Assembly (NCBI RefSeq): GCF_004920405.1
Contig: NZ_RFLV01000002.1
Span: 1-64,000, forward strand
From: Pseudomonas leptonychotis
GTDB taxonomy: Bacteria > Pseudomonadota > Gammaproteobacteria > Pseudomonadales > Pseudomonadaceae
Length of the DNA stretch: 64,000 bases
Reading direction: 5' to 3'
Shown one piece after another: positions 19,390-27,416 of this stretch. Both the position numbers and the translations under genes were made by a program. A model generated the notes under the pieces. The model had not been told where the DNA came from and ran no database searches. It saw only the letters and a list, made by a program, of their open reading frames with translations. Position 1 is the stretch's first letter. Every line of letters starts with the position of its first letter.

Positions 19390-20346
19390 ATGTTGTCGCG
19401 TGCCTTTGCCGTCACCCGCTGCCTGCCACTGGCTGCTGTTTTCGCAGTAGCTTCTGCCAGCGCGCTTGAGTTCCCCTTGCCGCCGCCAGGTGAAGATATT
19501 GTGGGCGAGGTGCAGGTGATCCAAGCCAAGTATGAAGACACCTTTGCTGACCTTGGGGTGGCCAATGATCTGGGTTACCTGGAGATGGTGGTGGCCAATC
19601 CAGGTGTTGATCCTTGGTTGCCGGGTGCTGGTAACGAGATCATTCTGCCGACGCGTTACATCCTGCCAGCGGGGCCGCGCGAAGGCATTGTGATCAACCT
19701 TGCTGAGTACCGTCTCTACTATTACCCCAAAGGCCGGAACGTGGTTTACACCTACCCGCTGGGTATTGGCCGTGAGGGCTGGAGTTCGCCGGTTGCCAAT
19801 GCGCGCATTACCGCCAAAACGCCTAATCCGGGCTGGACGCCACCCGAATCGATTCGTGCAGAGCATGCGGCTGACGGTGATCCACTGCCGGCCTATGTGC
19901 CGCCAGGTCCGGACAACCCATTGGGGCCTTACAAGCTTGGCTTGTCAGTGCCGGGTTACCTGATACACGGCTCGAACAAGAAATTCGGTATTGGTATGCG
20001 TGTGAGCCATGGTTGTTTCCGCATGCTTAACCACAATGTCTTGAAACTGGCTTCGATGGTTGCGGTGGGTACACCCGTGCGCATCATCAATGAGCCCTAC
20101 AAGTTTGGTCGCAGCGGCGGCAAGGTCTATTTGGAGGCGCATGCGCCGTTAGACGATACCGGCGATGCGTCGGTCGTCGACAAGCACACCGCGGTGATCA
20201 ATGCCTTGCTGAATAATGATGAGTTTGCTGATCTGCGTTTGGATTGGGAAATGCTGCGTGAGGTCGTCGCCGCCGAAGATGGCTTGCCGATTGAAATCGC
20301 TCAACCTGATCAGGCTATGGTGGTTAACGAGCCTGCTGCTATCTGA
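19390..20346 (+). CDS. L,D-transpeptidase (ErfK/YbiS/YkuD family)
   Basis: This periplasmic enzyme is expected to form 3-3 peptidoglycan cross-links or attach an Lpp-type lipoprotein to peptidoglycan. The ATG at 19390 follows AGGA at 19378-19381 and begins a signal peptide (MLSRAFAVTRCLPLAAVFAVAS, cleaved after about residue 23). A LysM-like segment (NPGVDPWLPGAGNEIILP) precedes the YkuD domain, whose catalytic HGSNKKFGIGMRVSHGCFRM carries the conserved His, Ser-His-Gly-Cys and Arg. The C-terminal tail of about 60 residues is acidic. Close neighbour oprI encodes the Lpp-like lipoprotein, a plausible substrate. An in-frame extension upstream to 19231 overlaps the preceding gene and is rejected. 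Confidence 0.93.
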   Translation: MLSRAFAVTRCLPLAAVFAVASASALEFPLPPPGEDIVGEVQVIQAKYEDTFADLGVANDLGYLEMVVANPGVDPWLPGAGNEIILPTRYILPAGPREGIVINLAEYRLYYYPKGRNVVYTYPLGIGREGWSSPVANARITAKTPNPGWTPPESIRAEHAADGDPLPAYVPPGPDNPLGPYKLGLSVPGYLIHGSNKKFGIGMRVSHGCFRMLNHNVLKLASMVAVGTPVRIINEPYKFGRSGGKVYLEAHAPLDDTGDASVVDKHTAVINALLNNDEFADLRLDWEMLREVVAAEDGLPIEIAQPDQAMVVNEPAAI

Positions 20347-20363
20347 GTTGAGTTGTATTTAAT

Positions 20364-20399
20364 AAGCCCGTTATGCGTAACCGCTGACGGGCTTTTTAG
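20364..20399 (+). terminator. Intrinsic terminator after the L,D-transpeptidase gene
   Basis: An 8-bp stem (AAGCCCGT at 20364-20371, ACGGGCTT at 20387-20394) is followed by TTT. It is separate from the oprI terminator that follows on the other strand. Confidence 0.8.
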
Positions 20400-20433
20400 T
20401 GCCTGCCGAACACTCATGCCCACGTTTTTTAGG

Positions 20434-20470
20434 CAATAAAAAAGCCGACCCAGAAACTGGGTCGGCTTTC
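20434..20470 (-). terminator. Intrinsic terminator of oprI
   Basis: A 12-bp perfect stem (AAAGCCGACCCA and TGGGTCGGCTTT, 20441-20469) with a 5-base loop is followed on the minus strand by TTTATTG. The strength fits a very highly expressed mRNA. Confidence 0.9.
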
Positions 20471-20487
20471 CATAGCCTTGTGAGCTA

Positions 20488-20739
20488 TTACTTGCGGCTG
20501 GCTTTTTCCAGCATACGCAGAGCGCGCTCATTGGCTTCGTCAGCAGTTTGCTGAGCCTTCTGAGCAGCAGCCATAGCGTCATCAGCCTTACGGTAGGCTT
20601 CGTCGGCACGGGCTTGAGCGCGAGCTGCTGCATCTTCAGTTGCAGTCAGACGGGCTTCAGTTTCTTTGGACATGCTGCTGCAACCGGTAGCCAGAACTGC
20701 GGCCAATGCCAGAGCAGAGAATTTCAGAACGTTGTTCAT
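20488..20739 (-). CDS. oprI: Major outer-membrane lipoprotein I (Lpp-like)
   Basis: OprI is the abundant murein lipoprotein of Pseudomonas. The ATG at 20739 gives [22 protein letters not shown], a lipoprotein signal with lipobox LATGC; AAGGGGA lies 6 bp upstream. The rest is an alanine-rich heptad-repeat helix ([20 protein letters not shown]) ending in KASRK, whose terminal lysine is the usual peptidoglycan attachment residue. The length of 83 residues is exact for the family. An ATG ten codons upstream (20769) is in frame but would destroy the signal peptide. On the 5' side, TTTACT and TAGTAT elements 16 bp apart are a possible promoter. Confidence 0.97.
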
Positions 20740-20769
20740 CGTGTTCCCCTTGAGGTGGAGGTTTTCCAT

Positions 20770-21255
20770 AAGAGCAATCTCCTGAATATAGGAAATTAGC
20801 CGGCGTACATACTACCTGTAACTTGTAGTAAGTAAACGCAGGCAAGGCAAGGCGCACAGGTTTTTTTCTGTTTATTGTGTTGTTGACCATCTATTGGTCA
20901 GTTTTTGGTTAAAAAACAATCAGTTCGAGATAGGTGGGCCGTTCTTTGCGCAGCTCTTATGCCGGTGCGAACGTTACCGTGATTGTTGCAAGTGGTGCCC
21001 CTTCGCTCGGCCTTCTTATGTGTTTGTGCCGTTTACGTGATCGGGTTCTAATCGTGCAACCGGTAGATACCGTGGTGAGGATGTGGCGGTGTTGAAATGC
21101 TCCTGTGTGTGATCTAAGTCATTGATTCACGTGACCTCGTAGGTTTTGGCCTGATAAGCTCGCGATTATTGCCTACAACTTAATAGGTACGAGCAGCTGC
21201 AATCCGACTTGCGCAGAAGCTAAAGCGGGTTGCACGCGTTAACAGAGGAATTGTA
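20770..21255. other. Gene-free divergent region between oprI and the GNAT gene
   Basis: No supported gene lies in these 486 bases. The oprI side is AT-rich for this genome and contains a perfect palindrome TGACCA-N5-TGGTCA at 20884-20900, which could be an operator. The GNAT side supplies the ribosome binding site AGAGGAA (21243-21249). Nothing else is recognised. Confidence 0.6.
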
Positions 21256-21537
21256 ATGAGCGAGGCGTTGTCCATTCACCATGACCTGGTAGGCCATCAA
21301 TTCGAGACCACAGTGGATGGTGATCGGGCCTACTTGGCTTATATGGATCTTGGCAAGCAAACCTTGGATATCTACCGTACCTTTGTGCCCAACTCGTTGC
21401 GCGGTCGCGGCATTGCCGCCGCTCTGACTGAGCATGCGCTGCAGTATGCCGAGAGCCTGGGCTATACGGTGATCCCATCGTGCTCCTATGTAGAGCGCTA
21501 TATGGTCCGGCGTCAGCGGCAGCCAGATAAAAGCTGA
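21256..21537 (+). CDS. YjdJ-type GNAT N-acetyltransferase, 93 aa
   Basis: A very short GNAT domain of the YjdJ class. The acetyl-CoA-binding motif is present as NSLRGRGIAAALTEHALQYA, followed by the class-typical VIPSCSYVERYM. Such proteins are about 90 residues and lack the N-terminal half of ordinary GNAT enzymes; their substrate is unknown. AGAGGAA lies 6 bp before the ATG. The gene stands alone between oprI and cysH, with its own terminator. Confidence 0.88.
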   Translation: MSEALSIHHDLVGHQFETTVDGDRAYLAYMDLGKQTLDIYRTFVPNSLRGRGIAAALTEHALQYAESLGYTVIPSCSYVERYMVRRQRQPDKS

Positions 21538-21551
21538 GTGATGTGGGTAAT

Positions 21552-21582
21552 AAAAAAGGCCAGTCGACGACTGGCCTTTTTT
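21552..21582. terminator. Bidirectional terminator between the GNAT gene and cysH
   Basis: A perfect GGCCAGTCG/CGACTGGCC stem (21558-21566, 21568-21576) is flanked by six A residues on one side and six T residues on the other. It can terminate both convergent genes. Confidence 0.9.
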
Positions 21583-21606
21583 ATAGCTGTCTTTACGTTT
21601 TTGCGA

Positions 21607-22341
21607 TCAGGCCTTGGTAATCAAATTGCCGGCGTGTAGCCCGCATTCTTTTTGCGTGGCCTCTTCCCACCACCAGCGGCCCTCACGCTCGTGCTGGTTA
21701 GGCAGTACCGGTCGCGTGCAGGGCTCACAGCCGATGCTGATAAAGCCGCGTTCATGCAGGCTGTTGTAGGGCAGCTCCAGCATGCGGATATAGGCCCAGA
21801 TGTCTTCGCTGCTCATTTGTGCCAGCGGATTAAATTTGTACAGGGCGTTATCTGCGGTGGAGAAGGCCGTGTCGAGTTCAACGACCGCAACCTGGCTGCG
21901 TGTGCCGGGGCTCTGGTCGCGGCGCTGGCCGGTGGCCCAGGCCTTGACGGTGGCGAGCTTACGACGCAGCGGAGCGGTTTTGCGGATGCCGCAGCATTCG
22001 CCGTGACCATCTTTGTAGAAGCTGTACAGGCCCTTTGCTTTGACGAAGGGTTCCAGTGCGGCTGCATCAGGGGAGAGTAGGTCGATGCTGATGCCGTAGT
22101 GCTCGCGCACTTGATCGATAAATCGATAGGTTTCTGGGTGCAAGCGGCCAGTGTCGAGGCTGAACACCTTGACGTTTTTGTTGAGCTTCCATGCCATGTC
22201 GACCAGCACAACATCTTCCGCGCCGCTGAAGGACAGCCACAATTCATCGCCAAAGTGTTCGAAGGCGAGTTTGAGGATGTCTTGTGGCGACTTGTTGGCA
22301 TAGCTCGCCGCCAGTTCGGCTGCGTCGAAGGGGTGGCTCAT
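21607..22341 (-). CDS. cysH: Assimilatory adenylylsulfate (APS) reductase
   Basis: CysH reduces activated sulfate to sulfite with thioredoxin as electron donor. The 244-residue protein has the PP-loop-like [15 protein letters not shown], the [11 protein letters not shown] motif, and the catalytic C-terminal KECGLH. The cysteine pairs GECCGIR and GCEPC bind a 4Fe-4S cluster, which marks the APS-using type and separates it from the cluster-free PAPS reductase of enterics. It is monocistronic here. Confidence 0.95.
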   Translation of the reverse strand: MSHPFDAAELAASYANKSPQDILKLAFEHFGDELWLSFSGAEDVVLVDMAWKLNKNVKVFSLDTGRLHPETYRFIDQVREHYGISIDLLSPDAAALEPFVKAKGLYSFYKDGHGECCGIRKTAPLRRKLATVKAWATGQRRDQSPGTRSQVAVVELDTAFSTADNALYKFNPLAQMSSEDIWAYIRMLELPYNSLHERGFISIGCEPCTRPVLPNQHEREGRWWWEEATQKECGLHAGNLITKA

Positions 22342-22529
22342 CGGGCTGAATTCCTAGTTATGGTGACGTCGTGCGCCTTGTGCAGCGATGGTAGCAAAAG
22401 CAGCTTATGCGGCTAAATAACGAAGTACCGCAGTTGGCCTTTGTTTTGGGTATAAGTCTTGCGTTGCGCAGCCTGGGACGAGTCGCTAGAGTGCCGCCTT
22501 CTCACATAAATCCAAGCTAGGAGTGTCCT

Positions 22530-23147
22530 GTGGAAATCGCGTGTCTCGACCTGGAAGGCGTGTTGGTCCCGGAAATCTGGATCGCCTTCGCGGAAAAAAC
22601 TGGCATCGAATCGCTGAAAGCGACCACCCGGGATATTCCGGACTATGACGTGCTGATGAAACAGCGCCTGCGTATTCTCGATGAGCACGGCCTGAAACTG
22701 GCCGACATCCAAGAAGTGATTGCTACCCTCAAGCCGCTGGAGGGGGCGGTGGAGTTTGTGAACTGGTTGCGCGAGCGCTTTCAGGTTGTCATTTTGTCCG
22801 ACACTTTCTATGAGTTCTCTCAGCCGCTGATGCGTCAGCTGGGTTTCCCCACGCTGTTGTGCCACAAACTCATCACCGATGAGAATGATCGCGTTGTGGA
22901 CTACCAGTTGCGCCAGAAAGACCCTAAGCGTCAGTCGGTTCTCGCCTTCAAGAGTCTGTACTACCGGGTTATTGCGGCGGGCGACTCTTATAACGATACG
23001 ACCATGCTCAGCGAAGCCCATGCGGGCATCCTGTTCCATGCGCCGGATAATGTGATCCGTGAGTTTCCGCAGTTTCCGGCGGTACACACCTTTGATGCGC
23101 TCAAGCGCGAATTCATCAAGGCGTCTAACCGTGAGCTGAGTCTGTAA
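22530..23147 (+). CDS. thrH: Phosphoserine phosphatase / homoserine phosphotransferase
   Basis: ThrH is a HAD-superfamily enzyme that dephosphorylates phosphoserine and can transfer the phosphate to homoserine. Motif I is DLEGVLVPE (a pseudomonad-type D-x-E variant of the usual D-x-D), motif II is LSDT, and motif III/IV is AGDSYNDTTML. The start is GTG at 22530 behind TAGGAGTG. The length of 205 residues is normal for ThrH. It is followed closely by a terminator and the convergent pabB. Confidence 0.94.
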   Translation: MEIACLDLEGVLVPEIWIAFAEKTGIESLKATTRDIPDYDVLMKQRLRILDEHGLKLADIQEVIATLKPLEGAVEFVNWLRERFQVVILSDTFYEFSQPLMRQLGFPTLLCHKLITDENDRVVDYQLRQKDPKRQSVLAFKSLYYRVIAAGDSYNDTTMLSEAHAGILFHAPDNVIREFPQFPAVHTFDALKREFIKASNRELSL

Positions 23148-23160
23148 TCAGCTCGCAGTG

Positions 23161-23187
23161 AAAAAGCCCGCATTTGCGGGCTTTTTT
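23161..23187. terminator. Bidirectional terminator between thrH and pabB
   Basis: AAAAAGCCCGCA, a TTT loop and TGCGGGCTTTTTT form a near-perfect stem with A and T runs on either side, placed between two convergent stop codons 41 bp apart. Confidence 0.9.
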
Positions 23188-23188
23188 G

Positions 23189-24538
23189 TCAGTCGCAGAA
23201 TTGCTCCAAGGTGTCGAGCAGGACTTTGACCTTGGTGATTGACTCTTGATACTCGGCCTCTGCGTTTGAGTCGGCCACGATGCCGCCGCCGCCCCAGCAG
23301 CTGATTTGCCCCTCTTTGGCCAGTAAACTGCGAATGGCGATCGAACTGTCCATTTCTCCGCGTACATCCAAATACAACAGCGAGCCGCAATACAGCGCCC
23401 GGCGAGTCGGTTCCAGTTCGTCGATGATCTGCATGGCGCGAATTTTCGGGGCGCCGGTAATTGAGCCACCGGGGAAGCTGCCGGCAAGCAAATCCAGCGC
23501 ATCTTTATCAGCAGAAAGTTCGCCGGTTACTGCACTGACCAAGTGATGCACGTTGGGGTAGCTCTCCAGGGCAAACAGCTCAGGGACCTTAACCGAGCCC
23601 ACGCGGCAGCTGCGGCCGAGGTCATTGCGCAGCAGATCAACAATCATCAGGTTTTCTGCGCGGTCCTTGTTGCTCTCAAGCAGGGCGTTGGCCTGGGCTT
23701 GATCTTGTTCGGGATCGGCATGGCGCGGGCGGGTGCCCTTGATCGGGCGGGTCTCCACTTGGCCTTTGCTGATGCGCAAGAAGCGCTCGGGTGACAGGCT
23801 GATGATCGCACCGCCACCTGGCAATGTTTGATAACCCGAGAACGGCGTTGGGCAGGCGGCGCGCAACGCCTGGTAAGCGGTCCAGGGTGAGCCCTGATAG
23901 CGCGCGCGAAAGCGCTGGGCAAAGTTCACCTGGTAGCAGTCGCCTGCCTGGATGTAGGCCTGAATACGTGCAAAACCGCGTTGGTAGTCGGCTTGCGTAA
24001 TATCAGCGTGAAATCGCCCCAGTAGTTTGAACGGTTGCGTTACAGGCACCTCTGCCGCGGTGAACAGCGCGGCCAAACGTTGGCGTTCGGCAAGGGCCAG
24101 GCTGGGGTGAAATATCAGCTGGCTGCATTGTTGCTGGTGATCGGTGATCAGCGCCCAGGCGTATAGGCCAAAGTGAGCGTCGGCCAGATTAAGGTCATCA
24201 ATGGCTTGAGCTGGAAGCTTTTCTAGCCTGCGGCCAAAGTCGTAACCCAGGTAGCCAATCAGCCCACCGACGAACGGAAGCGGATTTTCGCCGGGTGCTT
24301 CAGCTTCACCCAGGGCGCTGAGGCTCTGGCGCAGGCGTTGCAGGAAAGCGTTGGCCGTTTCGTCAGGCGTCGGTGACAGCTCTGCCAATGGCCACGCGCT
24401 CAGAAGGTCATAGCGTCCACGCTGTGCGGTCGGTCGCCCTGCATCCAGCAGGACTGCGCCAGGTGCATGCACCACACGGCTGAAATAACGTGAAGGGTCT
24501 GCATGGTAGGGCAGGGCCAGTACAAGGCAAGTAGACAT
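23189..24538 (-). CDS. pabB: Aminodeoxychorismate synthase component I
   Basis: PabB converts chorismate and ammonia to 4-amino-4-deoxychorismate in folate synthesis. The chorismate-binding C-terminal domain carries RPIKGTRPR, whose lysine separates PabB from TrpE (which has alanine there). It also has ENLMIVDLLRNDLGR, the GSITGAPKIRAMQIIDELE loop, and the CWGGGGIVADSN end. An N-terminal TrpE-like subdomain is present. The length of 449 residues is normal. The gene is alone, with the glutamine amidotransferase partner elsewhere. Confidence 0.94.
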   Translation of the reverse strand: MSTCLVLALPYHADPSRYFSRVVHAPGAVLLDAGRPTAQRGRYDLLSAWPLAELSPTPDETANAFLQRLRQSLSALGEAEAPGENPLPFVGGLIGYLGYDFGRRLEKLPAQAIDDLNLADAHFGLYAWALITDHQQQCSQLIFHPSLALAERQRLAALFTAAEVPVTQPFKLLGRFHADITQADYQRGFARIQAYIQAGDCYQVNFAQRFRARYQGSPWTAYQALRAACPTPFSGYQTLPGGGAIISLSPERFLRISKGQVETRPIKGTRPRHADPEQDQAQANALLESNKDRAENLMIVDLLRNDLGRSCRVGSVKVPELFALESYPNVHHLVSAVTGELSADKDALDLLAGSFPGGSITGAPKIRAMQIIDELEPTRRALYCGSLLYLDVRGEMDSSIAIRSLLAKEGQISCWGGGGIVADSNAEAEYQESITKVKVLLDTLEQFCD

Positions 24539-24701
24539 ATGACCGGTTCAAGGTGCGCGGATGCCGATTGTAGAACGTCGCCAACATTCATCCTAGAGCT
24601 TGCGCACGGGTTTACTCGGGATGCGTGGGCTCATTAGTATGAGCCGCTACCCGGATGTTCGATTTGACTCATAAAACAATAATTATTACGGGATCAAGGC
24701 C

Positions 24702-27416
24702 ATGGATGAAGTAATGAATCCTGCCGCAGGAAGCCTTTTGCGTGCCAAGCGAATGCCACCCCAGGCCTCTATGGATTACCTGGTCAGGCCGCAGCTTGAA
24801 GCGGCCCTGTGCGCCAATCCCCATGCACGGGTGCTGCTGTTGGCCGCGCCTGCAGGCTTTGGCAAAACCAGTGCGCTGGTCGCCCTGGCCCAGGCGCGCG
24901 AGCAGGGTGGTCAGGCTGTGGCCTGGCTATCGCTGGGGCTGGGTGATGACGAGCCTTCGCGCTTTCTGTTGCAGCTGGTCGACGCCCTTTCTAACGTGTT
25001 GCCGGGGTTTGGTACGGAAGCCCTGGCCTATTTGCAGAACACCATGCGGGTGCCGGTTTCCGCCGTGATGGAAAGCCTACTGGTGGACCTGGCGCAGCTG
25101 GATAGCCCTTTATTGTTGGTGCTTGATGACGTGCACCTGATTCAGGACGCCGAGTTGATTAGCGCGCTGAACCGCCTAATCAAATTCGCCCCTGAAGCCT
25201 TCACCTTGGCGATTGGCAGTCGTTCGCAACCGGCGCTGAACCTCGCCACCTTGCGCGCCAAAGACCTGCTGGTTGAGATCGGTGAGCAGGAGTTGCGCTT
25301 GAGCAAAGCCGAAACCCGCGATTATCTGCAGCGCTATGGTTTGCAACTGGATGCCGTGGCGTTTTCCGCGCTGTACAGCCAGACAGAAGGCTGGATGGTC
25401 GGCGTGCACTTGGCCAGTTTGTGGTTACGCCATCAACCCCAGGCGGCAGCGCAAATTGCCGACATGGGCACCGATCAGGCGGCCGTAGGGGCCTACTTGC
25501 TGCGTAGCGTGTTCGAACAGTTACCGGCCGACAAGCAGGAGTTACTGCTGGCACTGGCTGTGGCTCAGCAGTTAAGTGGTGACTTGGCCAGTGCCCTGAC
25601 TGGACGGCAAGACGGCCAGTTGCTGCTCGAAGAGCTTGAAGCCATGCAGCTGTTCCTTCTGCCATTGGATAGTGAGCGTCAGTGGTATCGCTTTCATAAC
25701 CTGTTTGCCGAATTCCTGCGCTGCCGGCTGAAAGAGCGGGACCCGGAGCGTTTCAAACAGCTGCATTTCAATGCCAGCCTGTGGTTCACCAACCATCACA
25801 TGCAAAACCTGGCCATTGAGCATGCCTGTTTGGCTGAGGACCCGGAAATGCTCGCCGCCTTGGTTGATGGCTGCGGCCTGATGTTGATCAACCGGGGTCA
25901 GCTCAACCTGATCTACAAATGGCGCCAGCATGTGCCAGACGAGATTGCTGAGCGCTTTCCCATGCTGGTGCTGGCCGATGTGTGGACCCGTGCTGCCGAG
26001 CTGGGCCTGGTGGAAGCCAACCGCATGCTCGATGAGCAGCTCGAACGCTGGGGTGAAACTAAGGTTAGCGGGGCGCTGAGTGACAAGCTGCTGGCGACCT
26101 TGGCGATCAAATCGGTTATCGCCTTGCAGAAGGACGATTTACAGACCTGCATCGCCCTGGCGCGGCGGGTCGAGGTGCAGTTGGGCCAGCACACCGCCTT
26201 TCTTGAGGTGGCGATGCTGATCATTGGGGCACTGGCCAATGTGATGATCGGCCAACCAGACCAAGCCAAACGGTTATTGGCGTTGGCGCAGCAACGTAAT
26301 CACTTCCTCGAAGGGCGTTACCTGGATATGCAGTTGTCCAACGTCGAAGTACTGCTGAGCTTGGAGCAAGGGCAGATTCGCCAAGCCGAGTTGTTATTCG
26401 CGCAACTGCGTGCGCGAGTGATCCCCTGGTTTTCCGACAGGTCGCGCGCGCTGGCATTGCCGACCATCACCGAGGCATTGATCGCCTATAACCAAGGGCG
26501 GCTGGAGGGTATCGAGGAGCGGTTGCGCTGGGCCCTGGCGACTGTCGATGTGATCAACCCGATCGATCTATATGCCCAAGGCATGCTGTGCATGGCGCAT
26601 GTGCAGCGTATGCAGGACAACGGCAAAGATGCCTATGCCAGTTTGGTGCTGATGCAGAACCTGGCGGCCCGCAACCAGTCCTGGCGGTTTTATGCCCAGG
26701 CGGTGGCCGATGAGGTGGCGCAGATTCTTCAAGACCCGGCAGCGGACCGACTGAAGCGAGCTGAGCAGCGTCTTAAGACCGTTGACTGGAACAAGCTGGC
26801 GGAGCATTACCAGCACATGCGCTTCAACCCGGTGCTGTGGGTGCGCGGCCTGACGCGTATTCGCTTGCAGCAGGCGCGGGGTCATTACAGTGAAGCGCTG
26901 CATGAAATTACCCAGCTGCGCGGCCTGTTATTGGACAACTGGCATGGCTTGCAGCGTTTGCGCCTGGACCTGCTGGCCGCCCTCAGTTATCAGCGCCTGG
27001 GTTATCAGGAGCGTGCACAAAGCCTTTTAGTGCAGTGCTTGATCGGTGCTGAGCGCGAAGGCGTGCGCAGCCTGTTTGTTGAAGAAGGCGAGGCCGTTCG
27101 CCTGCTGCTGCAACAGCTTGAGGCCGCCGAACGCCAGCCGGCCTTGCAAGGGTTTATCCGCAGCTTGCTGGCGATTTGGCCCGGCAACAGTGCGCGGCAA
27201 TCGCTTGAGGTGCTTGAAGAGGGGTTGACCGAACGCGAGCGCGAAGTGGTCTGCCTAGCAGCGCAGGGCATGTCGAATGCGGATATCGGCCAACAACTGT
27301 CACTGGCGCTGGGTACCGTCAAATGGCACCTGCACAACATTTACGAAAAACTCAAGGTGCGTAACCGCACGCAAGCCATACGGCGCGCCCGCGAACTGAG
27401 TCTTCTAGACCTATGA
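24702..27416 (+). CDS. MalT-like LuxR-family ATP-dependent regulator 1, 904 aa
   Basis: This is a large STAND-type regulator. The P-loop is AGFGKT at residues 51-56 and Walker B is LLLVLDDVHLI. A long helical, tetratricopeptide-like region fills the middle. The C-terminal LuxR helix-turn-helix reads LTEREREVVCLAAQGMSNAD followed by GTVKWHLHNIYEKLKVRNRT. Proteins of this type bind ATP and a small-molecule or protein inducer, then activate nearby promoters. The ATG at 24702 has AAGG 5 bp upstream. Its stop overlaps the start of regulator 2 by 4 bp (ATGA). The likely target is the adjacent envelope gene cluster at 30.4-35.5 kb, by position only. Confidence 0.9.
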   Translation: MDEVMNPAAGSLLRAKRMPPQASMDYLVRPQLEAALCANPHARVLLLAAPAGFGKTSALVALAQAREQGGQAVAWLSLGLGDDEPSRFLLQLVDALSNVLPGFGTEALAYLQNTMRVPVSAVMESLLVDLAQLDSPLLLVLDDVHLIQDAELISALNRLIKFAPEAFTLAIGSRSQPALNLATLRAKDLLVEIGEQELRLSKAETRDYLQRYGLQLDAVAFSALYSQTEGWMVGVHLASLWLRHQPQAAAQIADMGTDQAAVGAYLLRSVFEQLPADKQELLLALAVAQQLSGDLASALTGRQDGQLLLEELEAMQLFLLPLDSERQWYRFHNLFAEFLRCRLKERDPERFKQLHFNASLWFTNHHMQNLAIEHACLAEDPEMLAALVDGCGLMLINRGQLNLIYKWRQHVPDEIAERFPMLVLADVWTRAAELGLVEANRMLDEQLERWGETKVSGALSDKLLATLAIKSVIALQKDDLQTCIALARRVEVQLGQHTAFLEVAMLIIGALANVMIGQPDQAKRLLALAQQRNHFLEGRYLDMQLSNVEVLLSLEQGQIRQAELLFAQLRARVIPWFSDRSRALALPTITEALIAYNQGRLEGIEERLRWALATVDVINPIDLYAQGMLCMAHVQRMQDNGKDAYASLVLMQNLAARNQSWRFYAQAVADEVAQILQDPAADRLKRAEQRLKTVDWNKLAEHYQHMRFNPVLWVRGLTRIRLQQARGHYSEALHEITQLRGLLLDNWHGLQRLRLDLLAALSYQRLGYQERAQSLLVQCLIGAEREGVRSLFVEEGEAVRLLLQQLEAAERQPALQGFIRSLLAIWPGNSARQSLEVLEEGLTEREREVVCLAAQGMSNADIGQQLSLALGTVKWHLHNIYEKLKVRNRTQAIRRARELSLLDL

